Assembly: GCA_013822345.1 (NCBI GenBank) | Contig: PNKH01000003.1 | Coordinates: 62,001 to 126,000, forward strand | Direction of reading: 5' to 3' | From: Isosphaera sp. | GTDB lineage: Bacteria; Planctomycetota; Planctomycetia; Gemmatales; Gemmataceae | DNA: 64,000 nt | Shown: one piece after another, positions 52,593 to 61,316 of the stretch | Numbering within the stretch: position 1 is the stretch's first letter | Layout of the letters: the number at the start of each line of letters is the position of its first letter | Translations under genes and position numbers: made by a program | Notes under the pieces: model-generated | What the model saw: the letters and a program-made list of their open reading frames with translations, nothing else | Databases searched by the model: none | Told to the model about the DNA's origin: nothing

Positions 52593-53879
52593 TCAGTCCT
52601 CCAGCTTCCCGGCGGCCGTCGCCGGCACGAACCAGATGACGACCAGGCCGGCGGCGTACACCGCCCCGCTCCACAGCCCGACCCGGGCGTAGTCGCCGGA
52701 GAACTGGTCGAGCAGGAACCCGGCCGACAGCACCACCGCCGCCGCCACCACCCGCCCGGTGTTGAACGAGATCCCGGCCCCGGTCGACCGCACCCGCGTC
52801 GGGAACAGTTCCGGCAGGAACAGCGGCAGCCACCCGAAGTAGGCGATGCCGACGAACCCGAGGAGGAAGGTGAAGAGCTGGAACTGCGGGTGGAACGGGT
52901 CGAGGACCGCGAACAGCCAGGTGCTGACGGCGAGCGCCGCCAGGCTGATCAGGAAGTAGCTCCGCCGCCGCCCCAGGGCACTCGCCACCACCCCTCCGAG
53001 CAGGCTCCCGAACACCGCCCCGCCGGACCGTGTGATCTGCGTCTCCGCCTTCTTCCGCGGGTCCGGGTCCTTCCGCTGCGCCCCGGCTTGCGCCGCCGCG
53101 TGATCCGCCCACGGCACCACCCAATTCGCGTTCGCCGCCGACCCGACCACCGGGATCGCCCCGAGCATGACCCCGAGAACGGTCCGCGACAAGAGCGGCG
53201 GCCGCAAGACCTCGCGGAGCGGCGACGCGGCCGCCGGCCCGACCCGCCGGGCGGCCCGGTTGGCGAGCCACCGCGGCGACTCGGCGACGAGTACGAGGAT
53301 CACGACCCCGAGCACGGCCGGGGACGCGGCGACGAGGAAGGTCCACCGCCACCCGTCGGCGGTGATCGGGTGGTAGTACCCGACGGCGCCGAGGAGGACG
53401 AACCCGACGTTCGCGGCCGCCCCGAGCAGCCCGGCGAGGAGCGGGCGGGAGGCGTCCGGCCACGCCTCGGCGACGAGCGCGACGGCGTTCGGCCACACCC
53501 CGCCGACCCCGAGGCACGCCAGCGCCCGCAGGGCGAGCATCTCTCCGGCGGAGGTGGCGAAGTAGCACGCCAGGGTAAGGAGGGAGTAGCAGAGGACGGC
53601 CCCGCCCATCGCCCGGGTGCGGCCGGCCCGGTCCCCGAGCCACCCGAACAGCCACCCGCCGGCGGCCGCCCCGAACAGGAACGCCGCCTGGTACCACGCG
53701 AACCACCGGGCGACCACCGCCTCCGGCGTGTCCGGCCCGAGCAGCCCGAGCGCCATCTGCCGGTGGACGAGGACGAACAGCGAGATCTCGAGGCCGGCGA
53801 ACATCCACGCCAGGAACGCCGCGACCAGGACGCCGGCGCGCTGGTGGCGGGAGAGCGGCGGGGGCGGAGGCGCGGTCAC
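52593..53879 (-). CDS. MFS transporter (sugar/acid porter)
   Basis: 428 residues with 12 membrane segments. Loop motif GWLGDRAGRTRAMGGA, then ALACLGVGGVWPNAVALVAE, WRWTFLVAASPAV and PELFPTRVRSTGAG (the 'PExxPxxxRxxG' signature of many sugar/acid porters). A hydrophilic central loop carries Lys/Arg/Asp (about 250-265). GTG 53879 opens the operon, divergent by 143 bp from the secreted protein at 54023; no strong ribosome site is seen. Confidence 0.9.
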   Translation of the reverse strand: MTAPPPPPLSRHQRAGVLVAAFLAWMFAGLEISLFVLVHRQMALGLLGPDTPEAVVARWFAWYQAAFLFGAAAGGWLFGWLGDRAGRTRAMGGAVLCYSLLTLACYFATSAGEMLALRALACLGVGGVWPNAVALVAEAWPDASRPLLAGLLGAAANVGFVLLGAVGYYHPITADGWRWTFLVAASPAVLGVVILVLVAESPRWLANRAARRVGPAAASPLREVLRPPLLSRTVLGVMLGAIPVVGSAANANWVVPWADHAAAQAGAQRKDPDPRKKAETQITRSGGAVFGSLLGGVVASALGRRRSYFLISLAALAVSTWLFAVLDPFHPQFQLFTFLLGFVGIAYFGWLPLFLPELFPTRVRSTGAGISFNTGRVVAAAVVLSAGFLLDQFSGDYARVGLWSGAVYAAGLVVIWFVPATAAGKLED

Positions 53880-53968
53880 GGCGCCCAGCGTAGCCGGGCG
53901 CCCGGCGATGTCCAGCGGTCGCGGAGCGGTTCAAGTAACCGACCTCCGATGTCGATAGAGGACAGGAG

Positions 53969-53974
53969 TATACT
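53969..53974 (+). promoter_or_regulatory. Possible -10 element for gene 54023
   Basis: TATACT matches five of six sigma-70 -10 bases and lies 49 nt before ATG 54023 in the 143-bp divergent space. No good -35 hexamer is visible at 16-18 bp. Confidence 0.28.
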
Positions 53975-54022
53975 TCCCCACCGTGGGGGGCGTACTCGGT
54001 TCCACACCGACGGGAGAACGAC

Positions 54023-54553
54023 ATGACGCGACGGATGCTGGCCGGCGGCCTGGTGATGGTCGCCCTTTCGGCCGGGGCTTCCGCGGGCGACAAGCCCGCG
54101 CCCGCCTCGCCCCCGCACCCGCAGCTGGAGCGGCTGAAGAAGCTCGCCGGCACCTGGGTCGCGGCCGACAAGGACGGGAAGCCGACCGACCAGGTGGTGT
54201 CGGTCGTCCGGGTGACGGCGGCCGGCAGCGCCGTCCACGAGACGCTGTTCCCCGGCCAGCCGCACGAGATGGTGTCGGTCTACCACCTGGACAAGGGCGA
54301 GCTGGTGATGACCCACTACTGCGCCCTCGGGAACCAGCCGCGGATGAAGGCGGACCCGAAGTCCGGCCCGAACCAGCTCAAGTTCCTATTCGCCGGCGGG
54401 ACGAACTTCGACCCGGCCAAGGACATGCACATGCACGAGGCGACCCTCACCTTCGTCGACGACGACCACCTCGAGTTCAGCGGGGTCGCGTGGGTCAACG
54501 GGAAGCCGGCGGAGGACCACTGCCCGACGTTCAAGCTGGTCCGCAAGAAGTGA
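54023..54553 (+). CDS. Small exported protein, DUF1579/lipocalin-like (tentative)
   Basis: 176 residues with a signal peptide (about 1-21). The pattern LERLKKLAGTWVAADKDGKP, VYHLDKGELVMTHYCALGNQP, and a paired-strand C-terminus (LTFVDDDHLEFSGVAWVNGK) resemble small beta-barrel proteins of the DUF1579/lipocalin-like type; this family call is tentative. A HMHEATLTF segment is His-rich. It lies 121 bp upstream of the GH51-like gene with a small inverted repeat between. Confidence 0.6.
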   Translation: MTRRMLAGGLVMVALSAGASAGDKPAPASPPHPQLERLKKLAGTWVAADKDGKPTDQVVSVVRVTAAGSAVHETLFPGQPHEMVSVYHLDKGELVMTHYCALGNQPRMKADPKSGPNQLKFLFAGGTNFDPAKDMHMHEATLTFVDDDHLEFSGVAWVNGKPAEDHCPTFKLVRKK

Positions 54554-54609
54554 CGGCGGACGCCGGGATTCGGCGCGTACAGTAGGGGTAACTCCGGCAC
54601 CAGGCCGCT

Positions 54610-54642
54610 GGTTAGCGACGCGTCTGCGACGCGCCGCTAACC
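54610..54642. repeat. 15-bp inverted repeat (hairpin)
   Basis: Arms 54610-54624 (GGTTAGCGACGCGTC) and 54628-54642 pair at 14 of 15 positions with a 3-nt loop. It lies between two co-directional genes, 57 nt after the first stop and 33 nt before the GH51-like ATG. Confidence 0.75.
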
Positions 54643-54674
54643 GGGACCGGAACCACTTCTCGCGGGCGTGACCC

Positions 54675-56180
54675 ATGAACCACCCAGACTCCTCCCGGCG
54701 CGACTTCCTCCGCGGCGCCTCCGGGGCCGCCCTCGCCGCCGCGCTCCCGGCCGGGGCCGACCCGGCCGAGCCGGTGGTGACGGTCGCGCCGGACCCGCTC
54801 TTCGAACTGTCGCCGTACCTGTACATGCAGTTCATGGAGCCGCTCGGCGCCACCGACGGGTCGGTCGAGGCGTCGTGGGACCACCTCAGCGCCCGTTGGC
54901 GGCCGGACCTGGTCGAGGCGACGAAGGCCCTCGCCCCGCCGATGCTCCGGTGGGGCGGGCTGTTCAGCGCGTACTACCGGTGGCGCGAGGGCGTCGGCCC
55001 GCGGGACCGCCGCAAGCCGATGCACAACCTCGTCTGGGGCGGGGTCGAGTCGAACCAGGTCGGCACCCTGGAGTTCCTCGACTTCTGCGAACAGGTCAAG
55101 GCCGAGCCCCTGATGTGCGTCAACTTCGAGGCCGAGGGCTACCCGCCCTGGGCGAAGAACGCGCTCGGCGAGGTCCGGGCCGGCGACGCCCGGGAGGCCG
55201 CGGACTGGGTCCGGTACTGCAACGACCCGAAGGACCGCGACCGCATCGCCCACGGCCGGCGCGAGCCGGCGCAGGTCAAGTTCTGGCAGATCGGGAACGA
55301 GACGTCGTACTCGGCGGAGCGGTTCAAGAAGGCCGACGCGGTCGCCAGGACGCTCGAGTTCGCCCACGAGATGCGGAAAGCCGACCCGGCGGTCAAGCTG
55401 ATCGCCTGGGGGGACAGCGGGTGGGCCGCGGACATGGTCAAGGAGGCCGGCGGGCGGGTCGACTACCTCGCCTTCCACAACCTCTTCGACCCCGGCCCGC
55501 CGTGCAGCGACCGCGAGTTCCGCAAGGACCCCGACAAGACCTGGGACGTGCTGATGGCGGCGGTGGGCCGGCAGGAGAAGAAGATCGTCGAGGTCCGGCA
55601 GCAGGCCGGGAAGTTCCCGCTGGCGCTGACCGAGAGCCACTTCGCGATGCGCGGCCGGGACCGGTGCGACCTGAACTCGGCGTGGGCCGTCGGGGTGGCG
55701 TACGCCCGGTTCCAGAACCTGCACCAGCGGCACGGGGACGTGCTGAAGATCGCCAACCTCGGCGACTTCTGCGGCACCCGGTGGCAGACGAACGTGGTCA
55801 TGATCCCGACCCCGGGCGGGAAGGCGTACCTGATGCCGGTCGGCAAGGTCGCGGCCCTGTACCGCCGCCACACCGGTACCCACGCCGCCCGGGTCGGCGG
55901 CGCCCCCGCCGGGTTGGACGTGGTCGCCAGCCGGGCCGGCGACGCGTTCTTCGTCCACGTCGTGAACACCAGCCGGACGAAGTCGCAGACCTGCCGCCTG
56001 GCCGTGACGGGGGTGCCGATGAAGACCGGGAAGGCGTTCGAGATCACGGCCGGCGACCCGTTCGCGGAGGTCACCTCGGCCCAGGACGACCCGGCGGCGT
56101 TGAAGACGCGGGACGTGGACCCGGGGAAGGCGATCACGTTCCCGCCGGCGTCGGTCACGGCGGTGGAGCTGCGGGGGTAG
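54675..56180 (+). CDS. GH51-like glycosidase (alpha-L-arabinofuranosidase family), Tat exported
   Basis: 501 residues. A twin-arginine signal SRRDFLRGASG at 7-17. The (beta/alpha)8 part carries the clan GH-A acid/base Glu209 in KFWQIGNETSY and a probable nucleophile Glu320 in LALTESHFAM. The substrate region includes MLRWGGLFSAYYRW, GSLEFLDFCEQVKAEPLMCVNFEAEG. The C-terminal beta domain ends near 500. GH51 members remove arabinofuranose from plant or algal polysaccharides, although a few have other specificities; the assignment is by motif and length, not a search. The next element (56186) begins 6 nt after its TAG. Confidence 0.82.
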   Translation: MNHPDSSRRDFLRGASGAALAAALPAGADPAEPVVTVAPDPLFELSPYLYMQFMEPLGATDGSVEASWDHLSARWRPDLVEATKALAPPMLRWGGLFSAYYRWREGVGPRDRRKPMHNLVWGGVESNQVGTLEFLDFCEQVKAEPLMCVNFEAEGYPPWAKNALGEVRAGDAREAADWVRYCNDPKDRDRIAHGRREPAQVKFWQIGNETSYSAERFKKADAVARTLEFAHEMRKADPAVKLIAWGDSGWAADMVKEAGGRVDYLAFHNLFDPGPPCSDREFRKDPDKTWDVLMAAVGRQEKKIVEVRQQAGKFPLALTESHFAMRGRDRCDLNSAWAVGVAYARFQNLHQRHGDVLKIANLGDFCGTRWQTNVVMIPTPGGKAYLMPVGKVAALYRRHTGTHAARVGGAPAGLDVVASRAGDAFFVHVVNTSRTKSQTCRLAVTGVPMKTGKAFEITAGDPFAEVTSAQDDPAALKTRDVDPGKAITFPPASVTAVELRG

Positions 56181-56185
56181 TCTTC

Positions 56186-56291
56186 GTAGGGTGCGGTCGA
56201 GCCGGGCGCTTCGTCCGGCGACGACGCACCGCGCCACGCGAACGTGGTGGTGCGTCGTCGGCCGCGAAGCGCGGCCTCGACGGCACCCTAC
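56186..56291. repeat. Four-way-junction palindromic element, family A, copy 3 (reverse orientation)
   Basis: 106-bp copy in the opposite orientation to copies 1 and 2: it begins GTAGGGTGCGGTCGAG, with side hairpin CCGGGCG-CTT-CGTCCGG (one mismatch), central stem CGACGACGCACC/GGTGCGTCGTCG, side hairpin GGCCGCG-AAG-CGCGGCC, and ends CTCGACGGCACCCTAC. The terminal CTA is the TAG stop (56288-56290) of the minus-strand ceramidase-like gene. It lies between the convergent GH51-like and ceramidase-like genes. Confidence 0.88.
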
Positions 56292-57715
56292 TCGAACAGG
56301 CCCCGGACCTCGCGGCTGACCGTCTCGATCACCGTCTCCAGCGCCCCCGGGGCGACGGCCGCGATCACCTCCTGGTAGATGCCGTACCCGTAGCTGCCGG
56401 CGGCCGGCAGGTAGCCCGGCTGCCAGTCGTTCGCCACGGTCGCGACCACGACTGCGAGGTGCGGGAACCGTGCCCGGAGCGTCGTCTGGAAGACCTGGTA
56501 CAGCTCGCCGGGGCAGAACACCCAGACCGAATCCCCGAGCCGCACCACCGCCACCCGGTACGGGTACGCCGGGCCGGGCGGCATCGCCGCGAGCCGGGCA
56601 AGTTGCCGCGTCATCCGCTCCGACCGGGCCCGGCACTCCGACACCCGGGCCGTGTCGCCGGCGGCCCGCGCGGCCGATTCCTCCGCCTCCCACTTCGCCA
56701 ACTCGGCTTTGGTGTCGTCCGCCGTCGGCAGGTCGAGCCGGTACGGGAGCGGCACGACCGCCTGCCGGGTGCCCCACGCCGCGAACCGCTCCCGGTCCGC
56801 GTCCCCGGCCGGGACGTGCTTCCACGTCCCGAGGGTCGCCCCCGACACGACCGCCCCGGCGTACTCGAACCGGGTGCCCGGGGGCGGCAGCCCCTCCAGC
56901 GCCGCCAGCGCCGCGTACCCGAGCCGCCGGCCGTTCCGGTCCGCGACCGCCGGGTCGCCGACGAACCCGTCGGCCGGGCCGAGGTCGCCGGACGCTCCCT
57001 GGAGGAACAGGCACGGCGCCCCGGTCGCCCCCTCGACCACCTCCCGCGTCGCCCCGACGTAGTCCGGGCTCAGCAGCGTGTTCTCCCACGCCAGGGTGGT
57101 CGGGTGGCACGCGTAGTTCACCACCGTCCCGAGTGTCACCCCGCTGTCACTCACCGCCCGGGCGACGAGCACCGCGTCGTCCGCCGGGCCGTCCGGGTGG
57201 AACCCGCACACGATCCGGCCCGACCCGGACTCGGGGAAGTCGCGGTGCCGGGCCAGGTCGCACCGGCCGGTCCCGAACACGAGCGTCGCCGGGCGGGCGG
57301 CGGCCGCGGCCTCCCGGGCGATCCGGCCGCAGGCGTCGGCGAGCGCGTCGAGGTACGGGCCGATCAGGTCGCCACCGGGGAGGTCGGCCCGGGCCCGCGA
57401 CATCCACCCCGACCCGTGCGTGTGCGACAGGGCCACCGCCACCTCGTCAACCGCGCACCCGGCCCGGCCGCGGATGCGGTCCTGCTCGGCCCCTTCGAGG
57501 ATGCAGTGGTCGAGGCCGAGGACGAGCTGCCGGCCGCGGCCGTCGAGGGCTTCGAGGTACAGGGCCGTCGCCGTCAGCGGGCGGTGGACGCCGGTCGCCC
57601 GGTCGTGCAGGGCGGCGCCCCACATCCGGTGGTAAATGCCGACCGGCGGGGTGACGTCGGCCCGGGCGAACCCGGCCCGGCACCGGGCCTGCGGCGCATC
57701 GACGCGGGCGGTCAT
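56288..57715 (-). CDS. Neutral/alkaline ceramidase-like (non-lysosomal) hydrolase
   Basis: 475 residues. The pattern FARADVTPPVGIYHRMWG at the start, LGLDHCILEGAE, VALSHTHGSGW (metal-binding His-x-His), VNYACHPTTL and FLQGASGDLGPADG is that of the neutral ceramidase N-terminal domain family, which in planctomycetes and Bacteroidota includes many proteins of unknown specificity. No signal peptide is obvious, so it may act in the cytoplasm. ATG 57715 overlaps the MFS stop by 4 nt (ATGA). It is the last gene of the operon that begins beyond 64000; its role may be amide or ester cleavage in a glycan-derived compound (inference). Confidence 0.83.
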   Translation of the reverse strand: MTARVDAPQARCRAGFARADVTPPVGIYHRMWGAALHDRATGVHRPLTATALYLEALDGRGRQLVLGLDHCILEGAEQDRIRGRAGCAVDEVAVALSHTHGSGWMSRARADLPGGDLIGPYLDALADACGRIAREAAAAARPATLVFGTGRCDLARHRDFPESGSGRIVCGFHPDGPADDAVLVARAVSDSGVTLGTVVNYACHPTTLAWENTLLSPDYVGATREVVEGATGAPCLFLQGASGDLGPADGFVGDPAVADRNGRRLGYAALAALEGLPPPGTRFEYAGAVVSGATLGTWKHVPAGDADRERFAAWGTRQAVVPLPYRLDLPTADDTKAELAKWEAEESAARAAGDTARVSECRARSERMTRQLARLAAMPPGPAYPYRVAVVRLGDSVWVFCPGELYQVFQTTLRARFPHLAVVVATVANDWQPGYLPAAGSYGYGIYQEVIAAVAPGALETVIETVSREVRGLFE

Positions 57716-58914
57716 GCGTCCTCCTCGAACAGCTTCGCGGCCGGGTCGAGCAGCGCCCAGCAGACGGCCGTCCCGGCGAACAGCGCCGCGAACAGCAGGA
57801 TGGCGGCGTTCCAGTCCCCGGTCGCCCCGACCAGCTGGCCGACGGCGAACGGGAAGAACCCGGCCCCGACGTTCCCGGCCATGTTCATCGTGGCGAACAC
57901 CGGGGTCGACCGCGTGCCGCCCATCGACAGCGCGACGGCGTAGGCCGACGGGCCGGCGACGTAGGCACAGAACGCGGCGACGCTCACCATCGCCACCACC
58001 GCCGTTGCGGTGTCGGCCCAGTACGCGGCGAACGAGATCCCCGCGGCCAGCACCATCGCCCCGGCCGGCAGCCCGGCCCGGCTCACCCACTCGCGGCCGG
58101 TCCGCCGCAGCACCCAGTCGGAGACCACGCCGCCGAGCAACCCACCGGGGATGCCGGCGAGCAGCGGCCACGAGGCGTAGCTACCGGACTCGGCCGGGGT
58201 GAGGTGCTTCGTCTCCTGGAGGAACCGCGGCAGCCAGGTGAACAGGAACGCGGTCGCCGCCGCCCGCTGGAACTGCTGGGCGCAAAGCAACACCATGTTC
58301 CGGTCCCTCAGCAGCCGCGCCCAGTCGGTGCGCGGGCGAGGGCCCTCCGGGTTGCGGGGCGCGTCCGGCCGCGGGACGAGCAGCCCGAACGCCACCGCCC
58401 AGACCAACCCGGGCAGGGCGTACACGGCCAGGACCTGCTGCCAGGTGAGCGGGCCGAACAGCCGGCCGGTCACCTCCTGCGACAGCGCCGCCCCGCCGGA
58501 CATGCAGCACGCGAGCAGCCCGGACGCCACCGCCTGCTCGGTCCGCGGGAACGTCGCCCCGATCGCCTTCGTCGCGCACGGGAACACGCCCGCCTGCGCC
58601 GCCCCCATCAGCCCCCACAGCAGCGCCAGCCCGACGAACCCGGCGGCCAGCCCGACGACGGCCGTGAGGCCGGACCACGCGACGGCGAACACGACCAGGG
58701 CCGGCTTGCTCCCGAGCTGGTCGGCGACCCAGCCGGACGGCAGCTGCATCGCCGCGTACCCGGCGTACCACGCCAGCCAGACGAGCCCCATCGCCTGCGG
58801 GGTGAGGCCGAGCTCGCCCTCGATCGCCTTCGACGGCACCCCGAGCGCCGACCGCTGGAGGTAGGCGACGAGGGTGACCAGGCAGAGGAACGCGAGGAGG
58901 GTGTAGCGGGTCAC
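57712..58914 (-). CDS. MFS transporter (ACS/hexuronate-type)
   Basis: 400 residues with 12 membrane segments. The N-terminus LVTLVAYLQRSALGVPSKAI, SGWVADQLGSKPALV, GAAQAGVFPCATKAIGATFP and GVVSDWVLRRTGREW match the anion:cation symporter family that carries hexuronates, galactarate and similar sugar acids. GTG 58914 overlaps the DHDPS-family stop by 4 nt (GTGA). The neighbouring sugar-acid dehydratases make a uronate or aldonate substrate likely (inference). Confidence 0.9.
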   Translation of the reverse strand: MTRYTLLAFLCLVTLVAYLQRSALGVPSKAIEGELGLTPQAMGLVWLAWYAGYAAMQLPSGWVADQLGSKPALVVFAVAWSGLTAVVGLAAGFVGLALLWGLMGAAQAGVFPCATKAIGATFPRTEQAVASGLLACCMSGGAALSQEVTGRLFGPLTWQQVLAVYALPGLVWAVAFGLLVPRPDAPRNPEGPRPRTDWARLLRDRNMVLLCAQQFQRAAATAFLFTWLPRFLQETKHLTPAESGSYASWPLLAGIPGGLLGGVVSDWVLRRTGREWVSRAGLPAGAMVLAAGISFAAYWADTATAVVAMVSVAAFCAYVAGPSAYAVALSMGGTRSTPVFATMNMAGNVGAGFFPFAVGQLVGATGDWNAAILLFAALFAGTAVCWALLDPAAKLFEEDA

Positions 58915-59831
58915 CGCGGCGGCCCGTGGAGGGTGTCCTGGAGGCGGGCGAACAGGCGGTCCACCTCGGCCGCGGTTTCGGGGTCGAGCTCCCACCCGAC
59001 CGGGCCGCGGCGGCGGGCGGTCGGGAACAGCCCGCGCCGCACCATCAGGTACTTCTCGACCGCCAGGAACCCGTCGAGCCCGGCCTGGAGTTGCAGGGCG
59101 ACCAGGGCGCACACCGGGAAGTACACCCGGTACGCGGCCGCCTCGTCGCCGGCCCGCAGCGCCCGCCACACCGCCACCACCCCGTCGAGCAGGTCCATGC
59201 CGGGCATCGTGCCAGCGATCCCGCGGCGGAAGCTGTCGACGAGGAAGATGCCGCCGGACCCCTCGAACATCACCGCCCGGCCGCCGGTCGCGTCCCGCAG
59301 GGCGGACAGCGTCGGCCCGTTCGGCGCCGCCTCCGGCTTGAACAGGATCTTGTCCGGCCCGTACCGGTCGAGCAGCTCGACGCACGCCGGGATCGGGATC
59401 GCCTGGCCGACGTACCCGGACGCGTCCTGGACGATCACCGGCAGGGCGGTGGCGTCGGCGACCGCCCGGAAGTGGCAGACCAGGTGGGCGGCGGTGACCC
59501 GCCCGGCGAGCGGCGGGGCGGCCATCACCGCGTCGCACCCGGCCCGCTCCGCGGCGGCCGCGAGCGCCACCGCCTGCCGGGTGCCCTCCGCCCCGACCGC
59601 CGCGAACACCGGCCCCCGGCCGGCGGCGAACTCGACCAGCATCCCCGCCAGTGACACCCGTTCGTCACTGGTGAGCTTCGCCGACTCGGACACCATCCCG
59701 GTGCCGACCCCGTCCGCTCCGACCGCGAACGCCCAGTCGACCGCCCGCCGGAGCGCGGCCGGGTCGATCTCGTCGGCGTCGGTGAACGGCGTGTGCGCGA
59801 CCGCCAGCACGCCGCGGAGGGGCTTGGGCAT
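58911..59831 (-). CDS. Dihydrodipicolinate synthase family aldolase/dehydratase
   Basis: 306 residues, typical of class I Schiff-base aldolases of the DapA/NanA/KDG aldolase group. The Schiff-base lysine is Lys165 in KILFKPEAAP and the proton-relay Tyr is probably Tyr140 in VQDASGY; the GESxxL-like carboxylate motif is GMVSESAKLTSDER. The usual family Y-N-x-P motif is replaced by QDASGY, so it is probably not a lysine-pathway DapA. In this operon it could cleave a 2-keto-3-deoxy acid made by the enolase-superfamily dehydratases (inference). AGGAGA precedes ATG 59831. Confidence 0.88.
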   Translation of the reverse strand: MPKPLRGVLAVAHTPFTDADEIDPAALRRAVDWAFAVGADGVGTGMVSESAKLTSDERVSLAGMLVEFAAGRGPVFAAVGAEGTRQAVALAAAAERAGCDAVMAAPPLAGRVTAAHLVCHFRAVADATALPVIVQDASGYVGQAIPIPACVELLDRYGPDKILFKPEAAPNGPTLSALRDATGGRAVMFEGSGGIFLVDSFRRGIAGTMPGMDLLDGVVAVWRALRAGDEAAAYRVYFPVCALVALQLQAGLDGFLAVEKYLMVRRGLFPTARRRGPVGWELDPETAAEVDRLFARLQDTLHGPPR

Positions 59832-59845
59832 GTCGGCTTTCTCCT

Positions 59846-59950
59846 GGGACCGCGGGCGTCCCGCCCGCTGCGTCGACGCGCGTGCCGGTTCCGGACTGAA
59901 CCGTGAGGCATCGGCACCTGGGCCGCAGCGGGCGGGACGCCCGCGGTCCC
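59846..59950. repeat. 26-bp perfect inverted repeat with inner stem
   Basis: Outer arms 59846-59871 (GGGACCGCGGGCGTCCCGCC, then CGCTGC) and 59925-59950 are exact reverse complements; an inner GTGCCG...CGGCAC stem closes most of the loop. It lies between the GalD-like stop (59955) and the aldolase start (59831), both on the minus strand, inside an otherwise tight operon. Confidence 0.83.
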
Positions 59951-59954
59951 GGGT

Positions 59955-61133
59955 TCACCAATCCCCCACGCTGCCGTCGGTGTAGAACACGCGCTGCGGC
60001 AACTCCTGCTGGAACGGGTGCTTCCGCACCTCCGCCTCGTCGATGTCGACGCCGAGCCCCGGCCGGGTGTTCGGCCGCACCACCCGACCCTTCGGGTCGA
60101 CGGTGAACCCTTCCCGGACCACGTCCGCCCGCCACGGCACGTCGGCGTGGACGGTCTCGCAGATGACGTAGCTCGGCTGGGAGAAGCCGAACTCCAGGCT
60201 GGCGGCGGTGCTGACCGGCCCCTGCGGGTTGTGCGGGGCGAGCGCGATCCGGTGCGCCTCGGCCAGGGCGGCGACCCGCCGGGCCTCGGTCAGCCCGCCG
60301 CAGTGGGTGATGTCCACCTGGCACACCTCGCACGCCCGGGTCGCGAACAGGTCGCGGAACGCCGCGAGGTTCGTCACCCGCTCCCCTGTGGCCACCGGAG
60401 TGCTGACCGCCTTATTGATCATCGCCAGCCCGTCGACGCTCTCCGGCCAGCACGGCTCCTCGAGGAAGTACAGGCCGTACGGCTCCAGCGCCTTCGCGAA
60501 CTGCAGCCCCATCGCCGGCGACGGCCGGGCGTGGCAGTCGACCATGATGTCGACCCCCTCCCCGACCGCCTCGCGCATCGCCGCGACGCACCGCTCGGCC
60601 GCCCGGACCGGCTTCAGCCCTTCGAGCGGCAGGGTCGGCGGGACGGCCATGCACTTGAACGCGGTGAACCCGTCGGCGACGGCCTGCCGGGCGAGGTCGG
60701 CGAACCGCTTCGCGTCGTCGGCCGCGGTCTCGTAGAAGTCCTCCATCCGCCCACCGCCGAGGTGGCAGTAGGTGCGGACGTGGTCCCGGACCGGCCCGCC
60801 CCAGAGCTTCGAGCACGGCACCCCGCACACCTTGCCGAGGATGTCCCACAGGGCCAGGTCGATGCCGGCGATGGCGGTCGCCCGGACGATCCCGTGCCCG
60901 TGCCAGAAGTGCTGCCGGTGCATCATCTGCCACAGGTGTTCGACCCGGGTCGGGTCCTCCCCGACGACCAGCTCGGCGCAGTCCTCCACCGCCCCGACGA
61001 CCGCCCGGGTGTGCCACTCGAGGGTCGCCTCGCCCCACCCGAACAGCCCGTCCCGGTCGGTCACGACCTTGACGAACACCCAGTTCCGCATCCGGGCGTG
61101 GCAGACGTGCGTCTCGACGCGGGTGATCTTCAT
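59955..61133 (-). CDS. Galactonate dehydratase-like enolase-superfamily protein
   Basis: 392 residues. Key residues fit the D-galactonate dehydratase (DgoD) branch of the mandelate racemase subgroup with a constant offset: Asp199 and His201 (MVDCHARP), Glu225 (FLEEP), Glu251 (ATGERV) and His301 (APHNPQGP). The N-terminal capping domain begins [20 protein letters not shown] and contains [16 protein letters not shown]. The predicted reaction is dehydration of an aldonate or related sugar acid to a 2-keto-3-deoxy acid; the exact substrate is not known. ATG 61133 is the family start. Confidence 0.9.
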   Translation of the reverse strand: MKITRVETHVCHARMRNWVFVKVVTDRDGLFGWGEATLEWHTRAVVGAVEDCAELVVGEDPTRVEHLWQMMHRQHFWHGHGIVRATAIAGIDLALWDILGKVCGVPCSKLWGGPVRDHVRTYCHLGGGRMEDFYETAADDAKRFADLARQAVADGFTAFKCMAVPPTLPLEGLKPVRAAERCVAAMREAVGEGVDIMVDCHARPSPAMGLQFAKALEPYGLYFLEEPCWPESVDGLAMINKAVSTPVATGERVTNLAAFRDLFATRACEVCQVDITHCGGLTEARRVAALAEAHRIALAPHNPQGPVSTAASLEFGFSQPSYVICETVHADVPWRADVVREGFTVDPKGRVVRPNTRPGLGVDIDEAEVRKHPFQQELPQRVFYTDGSVGDW

Positions 61134-61194
61134 CGCCGCCCATTGTGCCGGGTGCGCCCGGGGAACGCTAGCGCCGAGTCGGTCCGGACGGGTC

Positions 61195-61294
61195 GTCGGG
61201 TGCCGTCGAGGGTCGCGCTTCGCGACCCGACGACGCACCGGCGCCGCATGGTGCGTCGTCGGGTCGCGAAGCGCGACCCTCGACGGCACCCGAC
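61195..61294. repeat. Four-way-junction palindromic element, family A, copy 4
   Basis: 100-bp, nearly perfect palindrome in the 183-bp gap between two enolase-superfamily genes: outer GTCGGGTGCCGTCGAG/CTCGACGGCACCCGAC, hairpins GGTCGCG-CTT-CGCGACC and GGTCGCG-AAG-CGCGACC, central stem CGACGACGCACC/GGTGCGTCGTCG with a 10-nt loop. Here both halves use the GGTCGCG hairpin, unlike copies 1-3. Confidence 0.9.
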
Positions 61295-61316
61295 GAGCTT
61301 CTCCCGATCACGCCGG

